Assembly (NCBI RefSeq): GCF_008477545.1
Contig: NZ_VORA01000001.1
Coordinates: 372,001 to 436,000 of the forward strand
Direction of reading: 5' to 3'
From: Roseibium aestuarii
Lineage (GTDB): Bacteria; Pseudomonadota; Alphaproteobacteria; Rhizobiales; Stappiaceae
Length of the DNA stretch: 64,000 nt
Shown: positions 45,233-54,896 of the stretch, piece by piece
How the letters are laid out: the number at the start of each line of letters is the position of its first letter
Numbering within the stretch: position 1 is the first letter of the stretch
Notes under the pieces: model-generated
Told to the model about the DNA's origin: nothing
Databases searched by the model: none
What the model saw: the letters and a program-made list of their open reading frames with translations, nothing else
Made by a program: the position numbers and the translations under genes

Positions 45233-46069
45233 TCAGATACTTGCATGGTTTGTGATGATCCGGTCGATCTCGTGTTTCGCCAGCTCTTTCAATGGCGAGG
45301 CCTGTTCCAGAATGTGCCGCGTCTGGAGGAAGTCGAGCACCCGCACATTGTCATCCGCCGGCCGCAGCAACAGGTCCGGATGCCGGGACTTGAGCTTCTC
45401 CCGCGTGATCGTCTGCATCAGGATCTGGGAGGCGCCGAAGAGGGAATCCAGCGCGCTCGGCAGGGTCTGGCCATTGCGTTGCACCGGCGCGCCGACCACA
45501 TCCACCGCGACGATCAGGTCGCAGCTCACCGGCAGCGCGTCGAAGGGCAGGGGATTGACCACGCCGCCATCGACCAGCACCTGTCCGTCCCGCTCCACCG
45601 GACGGAAGACCGCCGGAATGGCAATCGAGGCCGCGATGGCCTGCTTCAGGTCCCCGTCCTCCAGCACGACTTCCGAGCAGCCGTAGTAATCGGCGGCAAT
45701 GATCGCCAGCGGGATGTCCAGGTCGGCGAAACTTGCCGGAAGATGCGAGGTGACGAAGAGGTCGAGCACGGTCACGGGGTCGAACTGCATCAGCCCGCCG
45801 GAGAACATCTGGGTCCACTTGCGCGGCCGCAGTTGCCACAGGGAAGAGAGCACCTTGTTGCGCTCGCCGAAGGTGTCGAGCGCAATCTTGCGAATGTCCG
45901 CGCCACTCAGCCCGCAGGCATAGGCCGCGCCCAGGATCGCCCCGATCGAGGCGCCCGAAATGGCGTGGGGGCGCAGGCCGAGCTCATCAAAGGCTTCAAG
46001 GACGGGGATGTGGGACAGGCCGCGGGCACCGCCGCCGCCGAGCGCCAGTCCGATGGTCGGTTGGGACAT
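45233..46069 (-). CDS. Patatin-like phospholipase (RssA/YchK type)
   Basis: A 278-aa serine lipid hydrolase. Oxyanion loop GGGGARG (residues 11-17), nucleophile elbow GASIG and the Asp of DGGVVNPLP form the Ser-Asp dyad of patatins. No signal peptide is seen, so it acts in the cytoplasm or on the inner leaflet. It probably cleaves acyl chains from phospholipids; the exact lipid is unknown. The gene is alone between the small protein gene and the second GGDEF-EAL gene. Confidence 0.93.
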   Translation of the reverse strand: MSQPTIGLALGGGGARGLSHIPVLEAFDELGLRPHAISGASIGAILGAAYACGLSGADIRKIALDTFGERNKVLSSLWQLRPRKWTQMFSGGLMQFDPVTVLDLFVTSHLPASFADLDIPLAIIAADYYGCSEVVLEDGDLKQAIAASIAIPAVFRPVERDGQVLVDGGVVNPLPFDALPVSCDLIVAVDVVGAPVQRNGQTLPSALDSLFGASQILMQTITREKLKSRHPDLLLRPADDNVRVLDFLQTRHILEQASPLKELAKHEIDRIITNHASI

Positions 46070-46215
46070 GTCTCATCCTCTGCGCAAGGCCGGACGCAGC
46101 AGGCTGCCGGGTCCGGTGGGGCAGAGGTAAGCTCTTTTGACGAGCCTGCCAAGGCGCCGTCCGGAATTCTCTTGGTGGTCTGTCTTTCGACGTGCGCGGA
46201 AGGATCCGCAGAGTC

Positions 46216-49200
46216 TCAGGTCACCGTGAAGGTGACGTCGCTCTGCACCGTGTTCAGCCAGGTGGTGAGGGTGGCAAAGGGCATGGGCCGGGCGATGAGA
46301 TAGCCCTGCACCGAGAAGTTCCCCATCATCCGCAACCGTTCGAACTGGGCGTCGGTCTCCACGCCCTCGCAGACCACGTTGATCTCCAGCGCCCGGGCCA
46401 GATGGATCAGGTGGTTGGTGACGATCTCCTTCTTGCGGTCCGTCAGCAGGCGCGCGGTGAAGCTGCGATCGATCTTGAGCCCGGTGATCGGCAGATCCGC
46501 AAGGTGGGACAGCGAGGCAAAGCCCGTGCCGAAGTCATCCAGCTCGATATGCAGGCCCAGGTCGTGCAGGTCCTGCAGGAGCTTGGCGTTGCTGTGGCTC
46601 GGGTCGTTGAAGAAGACCGATTCCAGCACCTCGGCAGTCAGCAGTTCGGGACCGACCCCATGCGCGTCCATCGCGTTCTGGAAGTCCTGCATCAGCGTGC
46701 CGGTCTTCAGATGTGCGGGCGACAGGTTGACGGCGATCCGTCCGAAGTCCAGACCTCGGTCCTTCAGCTCCCGGGCGGCCATGAGCGCCTTGTTGATCAC
46801 CATCCGGCCGAGCGGGGCAGCGAGGTTGGTCTTTTCCACCACCGGCAGGAACAGTCCGGGGGACAGCTCACCCTTTGTCGGGTGCTGCCAGCGCACGAGA
46901 GCCTCGACGCCGGTCACCTGATGCGTGCGCAGGTTGACCTGGGGCTGGAAGACCAGAAAGAACTCGTCCTCCTGCAGCGCCCGGCGCAGGTCTGCCTCCA
47001 GGGCGGCCTCCTGGTCGCTGCGATCCTTGAGGTCGCGAGTGAAGCAGGTCCAGCGGTCCTTCCCGCCATCCTTTGAATGATAGAGCGCAAGATCTGCCTT
47101 CACCAGCAGACGCTCGAAGCTCTCGCCGTCTTCCGGGCACCGGGCCGCGCCGATGCTGACTGTCGGCCAGATCTGGTGTCCGGCCACATCCATGGGCGCG
47201 CGCATGACGGCGGCCAGCCGCTCGCACAGGTCCTCTAGATCGCAATCGGGACCCTGGGCCACCACGACAAACTCGTCGCCGCCCCAGCGATAGGCGATAC
47301 CCAGTCCTGCACAGCACAGGCGCAGCCGTTCTCCTGTTTGGGCAAGGCACGCATCGCCGGCGCTGTGACCCAGCGTGTCATTGATGCGCTTGAAATTGTC
47401 GATGTCCATGTGGAGCAGGAACCGCGGACGGTGTTCGACCTCCGCCTGGAACCGCAGCGAGGCGTCACGCTGGCACGCGGCCCGGTTCGGCAGATTGGTC
47501 AGGTCGTCGAAATAGGCGAGGCGTTCGGCCCGCTTGCGCGCCAGATGGGTCTCCCGTTCCCGTGCCACCCGTTCGCTGATGTCATTGCAGATGGCGACGA
47601 TGGTCTGGCGATATCCGGTGCGATGAAGCTGGATGCGGGTTTCGACCGGATAGACGGTGCCGTCCCGGCGGCGATGGAGGCCATTCGTCCAGAGGAGATT
47701 GGTCTTGCCCGTCAGAAGCGGCGCCAGATCGAGGCCGGTCCTTTCGCCGTTCTCGTCGCACATCACCTCGCCCAGGGTCTTCTCCGCCAGCTCGTCCATG
47801 GTCATCTGCAGGTTGGACAGGGCGCAGGCATTGGCATGCTGGAACCGCAAGGTGGTTGCGTCCGCCACATAGATCTCGTTCAGCGAGGCTTCCATGATTT
47901 CCGACAGCCAGCGGCCATGCTCGATCGCATCATGCTGGTCGGTGATGTCGTGGGTCGTCCCGATGACCCATTCCGCCTTTCCGTCCTCACCCGCCAGCAC
48001 ATAGCCGAGCACATGCATGGTGCGCTCGGTCCCATCCGGCCGAGTCAGTTGGTAGAGATAGTCGAAGCGCCCGCAGGAGCGGATCGCGTCTTCCAGCTTG
48101 ATGCGGATCAGGGCCGTTTCCAGCGGCTTGCGCAGCTTGCGAAGCTCCACATAGGCCTCATCCGCCGTCAGTTCCGGCGAAATGCCGGTGATCCGGAACA
48201 TTTCCTCCGACCAGGCATGTTCTCCGGTGCGCAGGTTGCGTTCCCAGCTGCCGAGCGAGGCGATCCTCTGCGCTTCCTGAAGCCGGGACCGACTTTCTTC
48301 CAGCGCCTGTGTCTTGGTCGCGACGCTGCTTTCCAGCCGGTCGCGGGTGCGGGCCACCGATGCTTGCAGCCTTTTGATGAGCCGCAGGGCGACCGTACCC
48401 GTCAGCACGGCAAAGAGCGTCGCGAGGAACAGGCTTCCCAGACTGTGCAGGGTGAAAAGCAGGATATTGGGGGTGATATCGCGAACGATCAAAACGCCCA
48501 GCGGCGCGCGGTGTCCGGCGACCGGCCGCCATGCGGAGCGGACCATGAGCACGCGCCAGCCATTCAGGAGGATGCGGTCCTGCTGAAGAAAGCTGCGGCT
48601 GCCAGGGGCGTCACTGAGAAGGGAGCTGATCCCTGCCGGGATGTTCTGGCCGGTCGTCGTTGCGTGAAGCGTCAGGGTTTCCCGCTGCTCGCTTCCCCTG
48701 GGGTCGGTGAGGGCGTCCGGCACCATGTCCCCGGTGGGAATGGCCACAATCAGATCGGAGGACAGGGTGGAAGCCAGCATGTTCAGGGGATCGGTGATCT
48801 CCATCGCCATGCGGACGAGGCCAATCAGCTGGCCCTGCTTGTCGTAGAAGGGGCGAACGACCGCGATCACCGGGGTGCCGAGATCACCGATTTCCAGCCC
48901 ATGGGTGGTGGACAGGGTTTCGCGCGCCCGCCGTGTGAGGCTCTGTTCCGCGGAAGCGGCATCGGTGCTGCCGGCGCTCTCGTGGCCGCGCATCAGCAGG
49001 CTCAGGTCGGGACAATAGATGCTGAGTTCTGAAACCCGGTGATCCTTGCGCATCTCCTCGAAGAAGGCGCGGATCTCCGATCGGGGCTCGGTCAGTTCGC
49101 CGGACTTGATTGTCTCAAGCAGTTGCCGATTGTGAAACAGGGCAGCCAGCGCCCGCTCCAGCCCGGCGCTGCCGACTTCTTCCTGGTAGAGGAGAAAATT

Positions 49201-49446
49201 CTCGGCCGTCGCGCTCTGTTCGGTAAGCTGGCGGCTCAGCTGCAGATAATTTATGACTGCGGAGTGCAGCGTGAGGCCGAGAACGGTCAGCAGGAAAAAG
49301 GTAACAAGCAGAACTTTCAAGGGGCGGGAGATCTCCCGGCCATCCTTGCTCAACCGGCGCAGCAGCTCCTCCGGCGAAAGGGCGCTGAGCGCGGCGCTCA
49401 TGGTGTTGCGCGGTCCCGTGGCGAGTCGAGATTTCGGATGAGACAC
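46216..49446 (-). CDS. Sensor protein with two PAS, GGDEF and EAL domains
   Basis: About 1076 aa from a GTG at 49446 that has GGAG 6 bases upstream (a GTG at 49458 and an ATG at 49401 are alternatives). One membrane helix (about 44-64) is followed by a 260-residue outer sensor region resembling Cache domains, and then a second helix (about 330-358). Two PAS domains, GGDEF (RWGGDEF, intact) and EAL (VEALVRW, ELDDFG, CEGVET) follow. The GGDEF domain lacks the RxxD inhibitory site. Both c-di-GMP synthesis and breakdown are possible. It senses an unknown signal outside the membrane. It is unlinked to the Amt fusion but adds to the c-di-GMP density of the region. Confidence 0.93.
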   Translation of the reverse strand: MSHPKSRLATGPRNTMSAALSALSPEELLRRLSKDGREISRPLKVLLVTFFLLTVLGLTLHSAVINYLQLSRQLTEQSATAENFLLYQEEVGSAGLERALAALFHNRQLLETIKSGELTEPRSEIRAFFEEMRKDHRVSELSIYCPDLSLLMRGHESAGSTDAASAEQSLTRRARETLSTTHGLEIGDLGTPVIAVVRPFYDKQGQLIGLVRMAMEITDPLNMLASTLSSDLIVAIPTGDMVPDALTDPRGSEQRETLTLHATTTGQNIPAGISSLLSDAPGSRSFLQQDRILLNGWRVLMVRSAWRPVAGHRAPLGVLIVRDITPNILLFTLHSLGSLFLATLFAVLTGTVALRLIKRLQASVARTRDRLESSVATKTQALEESRSRLQEAQRIASLGSWERNLRTGEHAWSEEMFRITGISPELTADEAYVELRKLRKPLETALIRIKLEDAIRSCGRFDYLYQLTRPDGTERTMHVLGYVLAGEDGKAEWVIGTTHDITDQHDAIEHGRWLSEIMEASLNEIYVADATTLRFQHANACALSNLQMTMDELAEKTLGEVMCDENGERTGLDLAPLLTGKTNLLWTNGLHRRRDGTVYPVETRIQLHRTGYRQTIVAICNDISERVARERETHLARKRAERLAYFDDLTNLPNRAACQRDASLRFQAEVEHRPRFLLHMDIDNFKRINDTLGHSAGDACLAQTGERLRLCCAGLGIAYRWGGDEFVVVAQGPDCDLEDLCERLAAVMRAPMDVAGHQIWPTVSIGAARCPEDGESFERLLVKADLALYHSKDGGKDRWTCFTRDLKDRSDQEAALEADLRRALQEDEFFLVFQPQVNLRTHQVTGVEALVRWQHPTKGELSPGLFLPVVEKTNLAAPLGRMVINKALMAARELKDRGLDFGRIAVNLSPAHLKTGTLMQDFQNAMDAHGVGPELLTAEVLESVFFNDPSHSNAKLLQDLHDLGLHIELDDFGTGFASLSHLADLPITGLKIDRSFTARLLTDRKKEIVTNHLIHLARALEINVVCEGVETDAQFERLRMMGNFSVQGYLIARPMPFATLTTWLNTVQSDVTFTVT

Positions 49447-50037
49447 GCGTTTCTCCACGGGCGTCAGCTAGAGGGTTCTGCTTATGAGTGTCCGCCATGA
49501 AAGTTTATGCATTGTGAAAAGCATCAATAATTACAGAATGCTAGAGAAATGTGCGATTGATAATACGTAATGGCGCCCAAGGATAAAAAATCCCGGGAGC
49601 GCTCGTGACCCGTGAGCCGGAGAACTATTTCCAGATGTCTTTAGCTGGGGGTAAATTGAACGGTATGAAATTAAGTTCTTCGGCCCGTTTCGAAGTCAAA
49701 CCCGGAAACGAACAAAGAAATCTGGATCGGTTTTTATCTGGTCTCTCGGGCGTATTGTGTCTTCGCCGGATTTCCACACCCGTTTCAGCGCATCGGTATC
49801 TTTCCCTCTCCCGCGAAGGTGGGAAAGGCGTGCGTCAAGTCTCCGGAACTGCTGGGGCGGGCGGTCGGCGCGAGAGCTGAAGACAGCTTCGCTGAGGACA
49901 GGAACGGCGGACCTGAAAGCACGCATGTCCGGCGCGAATCGGGCGTTCAAATCGCTTTGAACAGGCCCGCATCGTCCAAACCGGAGGGCACGCGGGCCTG
50001 AGGGGGCAAGGTCTGGGCGGTCGGGAAAGGCGCTCCC
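49447..50037. other. Long intergenic region with no convincing gene
   Basis: About 590 bp between the second GGDEF-EAL gene and the end of purD. The left part (49490-49700) is clearly richer in A and T than its surroundings. Short open frames on both strands lack ribosome sites and family resemblance. It probably holds the promoter of the GGDEF-EAL gene. A decayed gene or an unseen small RNA cannot be excluded. Confidence 0.5.
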
Positions 50038-51300
50038 TCAGAGGGCGCGCCAGCCGATGTCCTTGCGGCAGAAGCCTTCCGGCCAGTCGATCCGCTCGAT
50101 GGCGGCATAGGCCTTGTCGCGGGCTTCGCGCACGGTCGCAGCCCTGGCCGTCACATTGAGCACCCGTCCGCCGTTGGCCAGCAGGCGGCCGTTGCCGAAA
50201 CGGGTGCCCGCGTGGAAGACTTCCACATCCGGATCGGCGGCAGCCGCCTCGATCCCGCGGATCTCTGTGCCCTTGGCATAGGCGCCCGGATATCCCTCTG
50301 CGGCCATGACGACGGTCAGCGCCACCATGTCGTGCCACTCGGCGGACGTCTGGTCGAGCGTGCCTTCCGCGCTGGCCAGCAGCAGATCGACGATGTCGCT
50401 CTTCAGGCGCAGCATGAGAACCTGGCACTCCGGATCGCCGAAACGGGTATTGTATTCGATGAGCTTCGGGCCGTCCTTCGTGATCATCAGTCCGGCGTAG
50501 AGCACGCCCTTGAAGGGGGTTCCACGCGCGGCCATGGTCTCGATGGTCGGGGTGACGATCTCGCGCAGGGTCTGCTCGATCAGGGCGTCGGTCATCACCG
50601 GCGCGGGAGAATAGGCACCCATGCCGCCGGTGTTCGGGCCCTGATCGCCGTCGAAGGCGCGCTTGTGGTCCTGCGCGGTGGCGAGCGCCAGACCGGTCTT
50701 GCCGTCGGACAGGACGAAGAAGCTGGCTTCCTCCCCTTCGAGGAACTCCTCGATCACCACTTCCGCGCCAGCCTCGCCGAAGCTGCCATCGAAACAGGCC
50801 TCCACGGCCTCTTCGGCCTCGGCGAGCGACATGGCCACGACCACGCCCTTGCCGGCGGCCAGGCCGTCGGCCTTGACCACGATCGGAGCACCCTGTTCGC
50901 GCACATAGGCAAGGGCGGCCGCCTTGTCGGCAAACCGTCCGTAGGCGGCGGTGGGAATGCCGGCCTCGTCGCATACGCCCTTGGTGAAGGCCTTGGAACC
51001 TTCGAGCTGGGCGCCGGCCTTGCTCGGGCCGAAGGCCTTGATCCCTGCATCCGCCAGATCGTCGGCGAGACCCGCAACCAGCGGCGCTTCCGGGCCGATC
51101 ACCACGAACTCGACCGAATGAGACCGGCAGAAGGCGATGACGGCGGGATGATCGGCGACATCAAGGTCAACGAGGATCGCGCAGTCCGAGATGCCCGCAT
51201 TGCCGGGCGCGGCATAGAGCGTGTCACAACGGGAAGATCTGGAGATTGCCCAGGCCAGCGCATGTTCGCGGCCGCCGGAACCGATGAGGAGAATGTTCAT
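50038..51300 (-). CDS. purD: Phosphoribosylamine-glycine ligase
   Basis: A 420-aa ATP-grasp enzyme of purine synthesis that joins glycine to phosphoribosylamine. It begins [17 protein letters not shown]. The ATP-grasp region has [15 protein letters not shown], and the signature [15 protein letters not shown] is intact, with [10 protein letters not shown] at the metal site. The start at 51300 removes a short unsupported extension. It is divergent from ubiA. Confidence 0.98.
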   Translation of the reverse strand: MNILLIGSGGREHALAWAISRSSRCDTLYAAPGNAGISDCAILVDLDVADHPAVIAFCRSHSVEFVVIGPEAPLVAGLADDLADAGIKAFGPSKAGAQLEGSKAFTKGVCDEAGIPTAAYGRFADKAAALAYVREQGAPIVVKADGLAAGKGVVVAMSLAEAEEAVEACFDGSFGEAGAEVVIEEFLEGEEASFFVLSDGKTGLALATAQDHKRAFDGDQGPNTGGMGAYSPAPVMTDALIEQTLREIVTPTIETMAARGTPFKGVLYAGLMITKDGPKLIEYNTRFGDPECQVLMLRLKSDIVDLLLASAEGTLDQTSAEWHDMVALTVVMAAEGYPGAYAKGTEIRGIEAAAADPDVEVFHAGTRFGNGRLLANGGRVLNVTARAATVREARDKAYAAIERIDWPEGFCRKDIGWRAL

Positions 51301-51521
51301 GGGGTCTCGTCTTTCCAAGAGTGGCGGAGGGGCCTGGCGACAAGGATCTGCCGCGGACGCATGTCCTGCCCATCCCTGCGGGAGCGGATCTTGTGGGCGG
51401 CTCTAGCATGGTCGCTCGCCTCAAACAATCGGCGATGGCACGCGGAAGGCCCCGGGGAGGTCGGCGTGGCAGCGAAAATCCGGCTCGCATCCTCCTGCGG
51501 ATCGCGCTAAAGCCTTGGACC

Positions 51522-52466
51522 ATGTTGTTCGGAACCAAAGACACCGGACCCGTGGCCGACGCCGTCCGCCGCCACTGGGTCGACACCCATCTTCCGTCCT
51601 GGGCGCGTCCCTATGCGCGTCTGGCCCGGTGGGAGCGCCCCATCGGCTGGTGGCTGCTGCTCTGGCCGTGCTGGTGGTCGGCGGCGCTGGCCGCCATCGC
51701 CAAGGGCGCCATGCTGCCCAATCTCTGGCACCTGGCGCTCTTCTTCATCGGCGCCGTGGCCATGCGCGGCGCTGGCTGCACCTACAATGATCTGGTGGAC
51801 GAGGATATCGACGCCCAGGTGGAGCGCACCCGATCCCGCCCCATTCCCGCCGGCCAGGTGTCCCGTGCCCAGGCGAAGGTCTTTCTGGTGATCCAGGCCC
51901 TCGTCGGTCTCGTGGTGCTGCTCCAGTTCAACTGGTTCTCCGTCGTGCTGGGGGCAGCTTCTTTGCTGCCTGTGGCCATCTACCCCTTCATGAAGCGCAT
52001 CACCTACTGGCCGCAGTTCTTCCTGGGGCTGGCCTTCTCATGGGGTGCGCTCATGGGCTGGGCGGCGGCCTTCGGTCATCTCGGCTGGGCACCGGTTGTA
52101 CTCTATGTCGGCGGGATCGCCTGGACCATCGGCTACGACACCATCTATGCCCATCAGGACAAGGAAGACGATGCGGTGGTCGGTGTGAAATCCACGGCGC
52201 GACTCTTCGGGATTTTCACCAAGCCCGCCATCTTCGCGCTCTATCTTCTGGCGACGGCGCTCTTTGCTCTGGCCGCAACCCTCGCGGACGCTGGGCCTGC
52301 CGCCTTTGCCGGCCTCGCGCTGGGCGCCCTGCACCTGGCCTGGCAGGGCCTCATCCTCGACATCGACGATCCCGACCAGTGCCTGAAGCTCTTCCGCTCC
52401 AACACGGTCTATGGCTGGATCGTCTTCGGCGGCTTCGTGCTCGACGCGGCCATCGGCGGTCTCTGA
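51522..52466 (+). CDS. ubiA: 4-hydroxybenzoate polyprenyltransferase
   Basis: A 314-aa membrane enzyme of ubiquinone synthesis that prenylates 4-hydroxybenzoate. The two Asp-rich diphosphate-binding motifs are NDLVDEDIDAQVERTRSRP and YDTIYAHQDKEDD, set among about eight helices. The ATG at 51522 fits the family's length. The frame stays open to 51321 and overlaps the purD promoter zone, so a longer start cannot be ruled out but lacks a ribosome site. Confidence 0.95.
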   Translation: MLFGTKDTGPVADAVRRHWVDTHLPSWARPYARLARWERPIGWWLLLWPCWWSAALAAIAKGAMLPNLWHLALFFIGAVAMRGAGCTYNDLVDEDIDAQVERTRSRPIPAGQVSRAQAKVFLVIQALVGLVVLLQFNWFSVVLGAASLLPVAIYPFMKRITYWPQFFLGLAFSWGALMGWAAAFGHLGWAPVVLYVGGIAWTIGYDTIYAHQDKEDDAVVGVKSTARLFGIFTKPAIFALYLLATALFALAATLADAGPAAFAGLALGALHLAWQGLILDIDDPDQCLKLFRSNTVYGWIVFGGFVLDAAIGGL

Positions 52467-52591
52467 TCCGCACGCGGCCTGACGCCCCTATTTGGCGTCA
52501 TCCCTGCAGGAGTCTCTGCCCTCCACCCCGTCGCCGGTCATCCTCCGCACAGGCCCGAAGCTGCCAAGCGCTTCCCGTGTTTGAAAAGCAA

Positions 52592-52617
52592 AGGGGCGGT
52601 CCCGGCGGGCCGCCCCT
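52592..52617 (-). terminator. Terminator between convergent ubiA and DUF6101 genes
   Basis: The stem AGGGGCGG / CCGCCCCT with a 10-base loop is followed on the minus strand by TTGCTTTTC. It lies about 30 bp beyond the DUF6101 stop. Confidence 0.65.
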
Positions 52618-52646
52618 CTTGTCTTGTCCTGCATGCGGTGAACCGG

Positions 52647-53240
52647 TCAGCTGCGCGCGGTGAGCTCCGCCTCGTCCCGGTGGATCACCATGCCGTCCGG
52701 ATTGCCGACCCGGCGGCGCACCAGGAAGCGCGGACGGCGGCCGGTCAGAAGGGCGAGCTTGCGACGGGGCGCCGGCACGGCCTTGGGTTCGGCGCGATAG
52801 GCCTCGATGGGCTTGGTCGTTCCCCCCTGATCGCAGACGAGCATGGGCAGGTCGAGCGCCCGTGCCCACGCCGGCCACGACTGGGCGAGGCCTTCGGGCT
52901 GGTCGGTCTCGACCAGGACGAGGCTCAGGGCCGCATCGTGATGCTTGAGGATCAGGCGGGCCATGACGGTGCCCGGCTGCAGCCCCGGCTCGATCTGCAC
53001 CATCACCCCGGCATAGGCGGAGGTCGGCGCGACGAGGGCTGCGGTCTGGGGACCGCCAAGCGATTGAATGTGGACTTCGTGAGCGCTCAGAAGGACCCGG
53101 CACCGGGTGGCGCGCCCGGCTCGGGCCCCTTCACAGGCGAGATGGGTCTCGAAGCGGACCGGCAGTTGGCCGGGATCGAGCGCAACAGGTCCTGCGCTAT
53201 CCGTTTCAAGGTTCCAGTCGGTTGCTGTCTGACGTCCCAA
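52647..53240 (-). CDS. DUF6101 family protein
   Basis: A 197-aa protein matching the DUF6101 pattern found in Hyphomicrobiales: an N-terminal half with PTSAYAGVMVQ and LKHHDAALSLVLVET, a WPAWARALDLPMLV segment, then a basic region RRKLALLTGRRPRFLVRRR and a C-terminal IHRDEAELTAR. There is no signal peptide. The function is unknown; the late basic stretch could bind nucleic acid or phospholipid. It stands alone, divergent from pmbA, and is a useful clue to the taxonomic placement. Confidence 0.8.
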   Translation of the reverse strand: MGRQTATDWNLETDSAGPVALDPGQLPVRFETHLACEGARAGRATRCRVLLSAHEVHIQSLGGPQTAALVAPTSAYAGVMVQIEPGLQPGTVMARLILKHHDAALSLVLVETDQPEGLAQSWPAWARALDLPMLVCDQGGTTKPIEAYRAEPKAVPAPRRKLALLTGRRPRFLVRRRVGNPDGMVIHRDEAELTARS

Positions 53241-53552
53241 TGTTCTTCTCCGTCGGGCCGGTGGGTTTTGCTCCAGACCTCTCGAACGAGTCCGACACTA
53301 CTTGCAGGAAGTGCTTACCCGCTTAACGGGTACGGTTAAAAAACCTTGATTTCAAAGAGGGTTACTCAAACCCAAACGGGTCATTCACCTCCTCTTTACT
53401 GTGTCGCGCCACCGGCAGGACACGCAAGGGATGCAAACAGGCCGCTCCCGTCGCGCCCCTTGTGGCGCAGCGCCGGGCGCTGTGGCTCTGGCCCTTGCCG
53501 CGACCGCCATCCCGTCCTAAACAGGACGGAACTTCAAGGAGACTTCTTGTCC
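53241..53552. other. Divergent intergenic region upstream of pmbA
   Basis: About 312 bp between the DUF6101 start and the pmbA start. It contains two TTAA motifs 9 bases apart (53323-53339), which is the wrong spacing for a CtrA box. The frame of pmbA continues back to 53346 without a ribosome site. No other feature is seen. Confidence 0.45.
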
Positions 53553-54896
53553 ATGACCGATCAGATTGACCTGGGCGCCCTCGAGGATCGGGCCGCCCGG
53601 CTCGTGGCGGCCGCCCGCGCCGCCGGAGCGGATGCCTGTGATGTGGTGGCGGCCACCGGCACGGCATTGTCCGTCGATGTGCGCGACGGTCGGGTCGAGG
53701 AGACGGATCGCGCCGAGGGCGACGATGTCACGCTGCGCGTCTTCGTCGGCCGGCGCACGGCTTCTGTTTCGGCGAACAGCCTGACCGATCTGGACAGTCT
53801 CGCGGCCCGCGCCGTCGCCATGGCCCGGGTCACCCCGGAAGACCCCTATGCGGGTCTCGCCGAGGAAGATCGTCTGGTGCGCGAGATCCCGGCGCTCGAG
53901 CTGCTCGACCCCACATCCGTGTCTCCCGACCAGATGACCGAATACGCCCGTGCGGCGGAAGAGGCTGCTCTTGCGGTCTCCGGCGTCAGCAAGTCCGGTG
54001 GCGCAGGCGCCTCCTGGCGGCTCGCCGGCGTGGTGCTGGCCACCAGCAACGGCTTTTGCGGCTCCTATCTGGCCTCCCGCCACGGTCTCTCGGTGACGGC
54101 TGTGGCCGGCGAGGGCACGGGGATGGAGCGGGACTATGACTTCGATTCCCGCACGTTCCTGTCCGACATGGCGGATCCGGCCGAGATCGGCCGCCGCGCG
54201 GGCGAGCGGGCCGTGCGCCGGCTCAATCCGGTGAAGATCAGCACCCGCACCACGGATGTCATTTATGAAAGCCGCGCCGCCCGGTCGCTGCTCGGTCATT
54301 TCGCCGGGGCCGTCAACGGCTCGGCGATTGCCCGCAAGACCAGCTTCCTGCGCGACCGGATGAACGAGCGGGTCTTTGCGCCCGGCATCTCCATCGTGGA
54401 TGATCCCTTCAAGGCGCGCGGCGGCGCGGCCCGCCCCTTCGACGGGGAGGGGGCTCGCGCCGAGCGTCTGGACATGGTGCAGGACGGCGTCCTGCGTCAC
54501 TGGTTCCTGGATGGCGCAACGGCGCGCGAGCTGGGTCTGGCCCCCAATGGCCGCGCTCACCGGGGTGGCTCCGGCACCGTGCCCGGCGCGACCAACCTCA
54601 CCCTGATGCCCGGCGAGACCTCCTTGGAGGAGATGCTCAAGGCCATGGGCAACGGCCTTCTGGTCACCGACCTGATCGGCCACGGGGTCAACGGGGTGAC
54701 GGGCGACTATTCGCGCGGCGCTGCCGGCTTCCTCATTGAGAACGGCGAGCCGGTTCAGGCGGTCAGCGAGATCACGATTGCAGGCAATCTGAAGGACATG
54801 TTCGCCCGGCTCGTTCCGGCCAGCGACCTCGACAACCGCTATGCCGTGGCCACGCCGTCCATCCTGATCGAGGGCATGACGCTTGCCGGGAGCTGA
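53553..54896 (+). CDS. pmbA: TldE/PmbA family protein (TldD partner)
   Basis: A 447-aa subunit of the TldD-TldE protease. Family segments are clear: VEETDRAEGDDVTLRVFVG, MERDYDFDSRTF, VIYESRAARSLLGHFAGAVNG, and late GTVPGATNLTLMPGE and DLIGHGVNGVTGDYSRGAAGF. It lacks the HExxxH zinc motif carried by TldD, as TldE does. AAGGAG lies 13 bases before the ATG and 7 bases before an in-frame TTG (53547), so the TTG may be the true start. It begins the lipid A/Kdo block, and its partner tldD lies at the other end, at 59637. Confidence 0.95.
   Translation: MTDQIDLGALEDRAARLVAAARAAGADACDVVAATGTALSVDVRDGRVEETDRAEGDDVTLRVFVGRRTASVSANSLTDLDSLAARAVAMARVTPEDPYAGLAEEDRLVREIPALELLDPTSVSPDQMTEYARAAEEAALAVSGVSKSGGAGASWRLAGVVLATSNGFCGSYLASRHGLSVTAVAGEGTGMERDYDFDSRTFLSDMADPAEIGRRAGERAVRRLNPVKISTRTTDVIYESRAARSLLGHFAGAVNGSAIARKTSFLRDRMNERVFAPGISIVDDPFKARGGAARPFDGEGARAERLDMVQDGVLRHWFLDGATARELGLAPNGRAHRGGSGTVPGATNLTLMPGETSLEEMLKAMGNGLLVTDLIGHGVNGVTGDYSRGAAGFLIENGEPVQAVSEITIAGNLKDMFARLVPASDLDNRYAVATPSILIEGMTLAGS

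Noticed and set aside
49605..49880. A 91-codon frame in the long gap before purD
   Set aside because: No convincing ribosome site, no family resemblance, and a start in an AT-rich spot. Treated as non-coding.
53323..53339. A pair of TTAA motifs upstream of pmbA as a CtrA box
   Set aside because: The spacer is 9 bases, not 7, so it does not fit the consensus.
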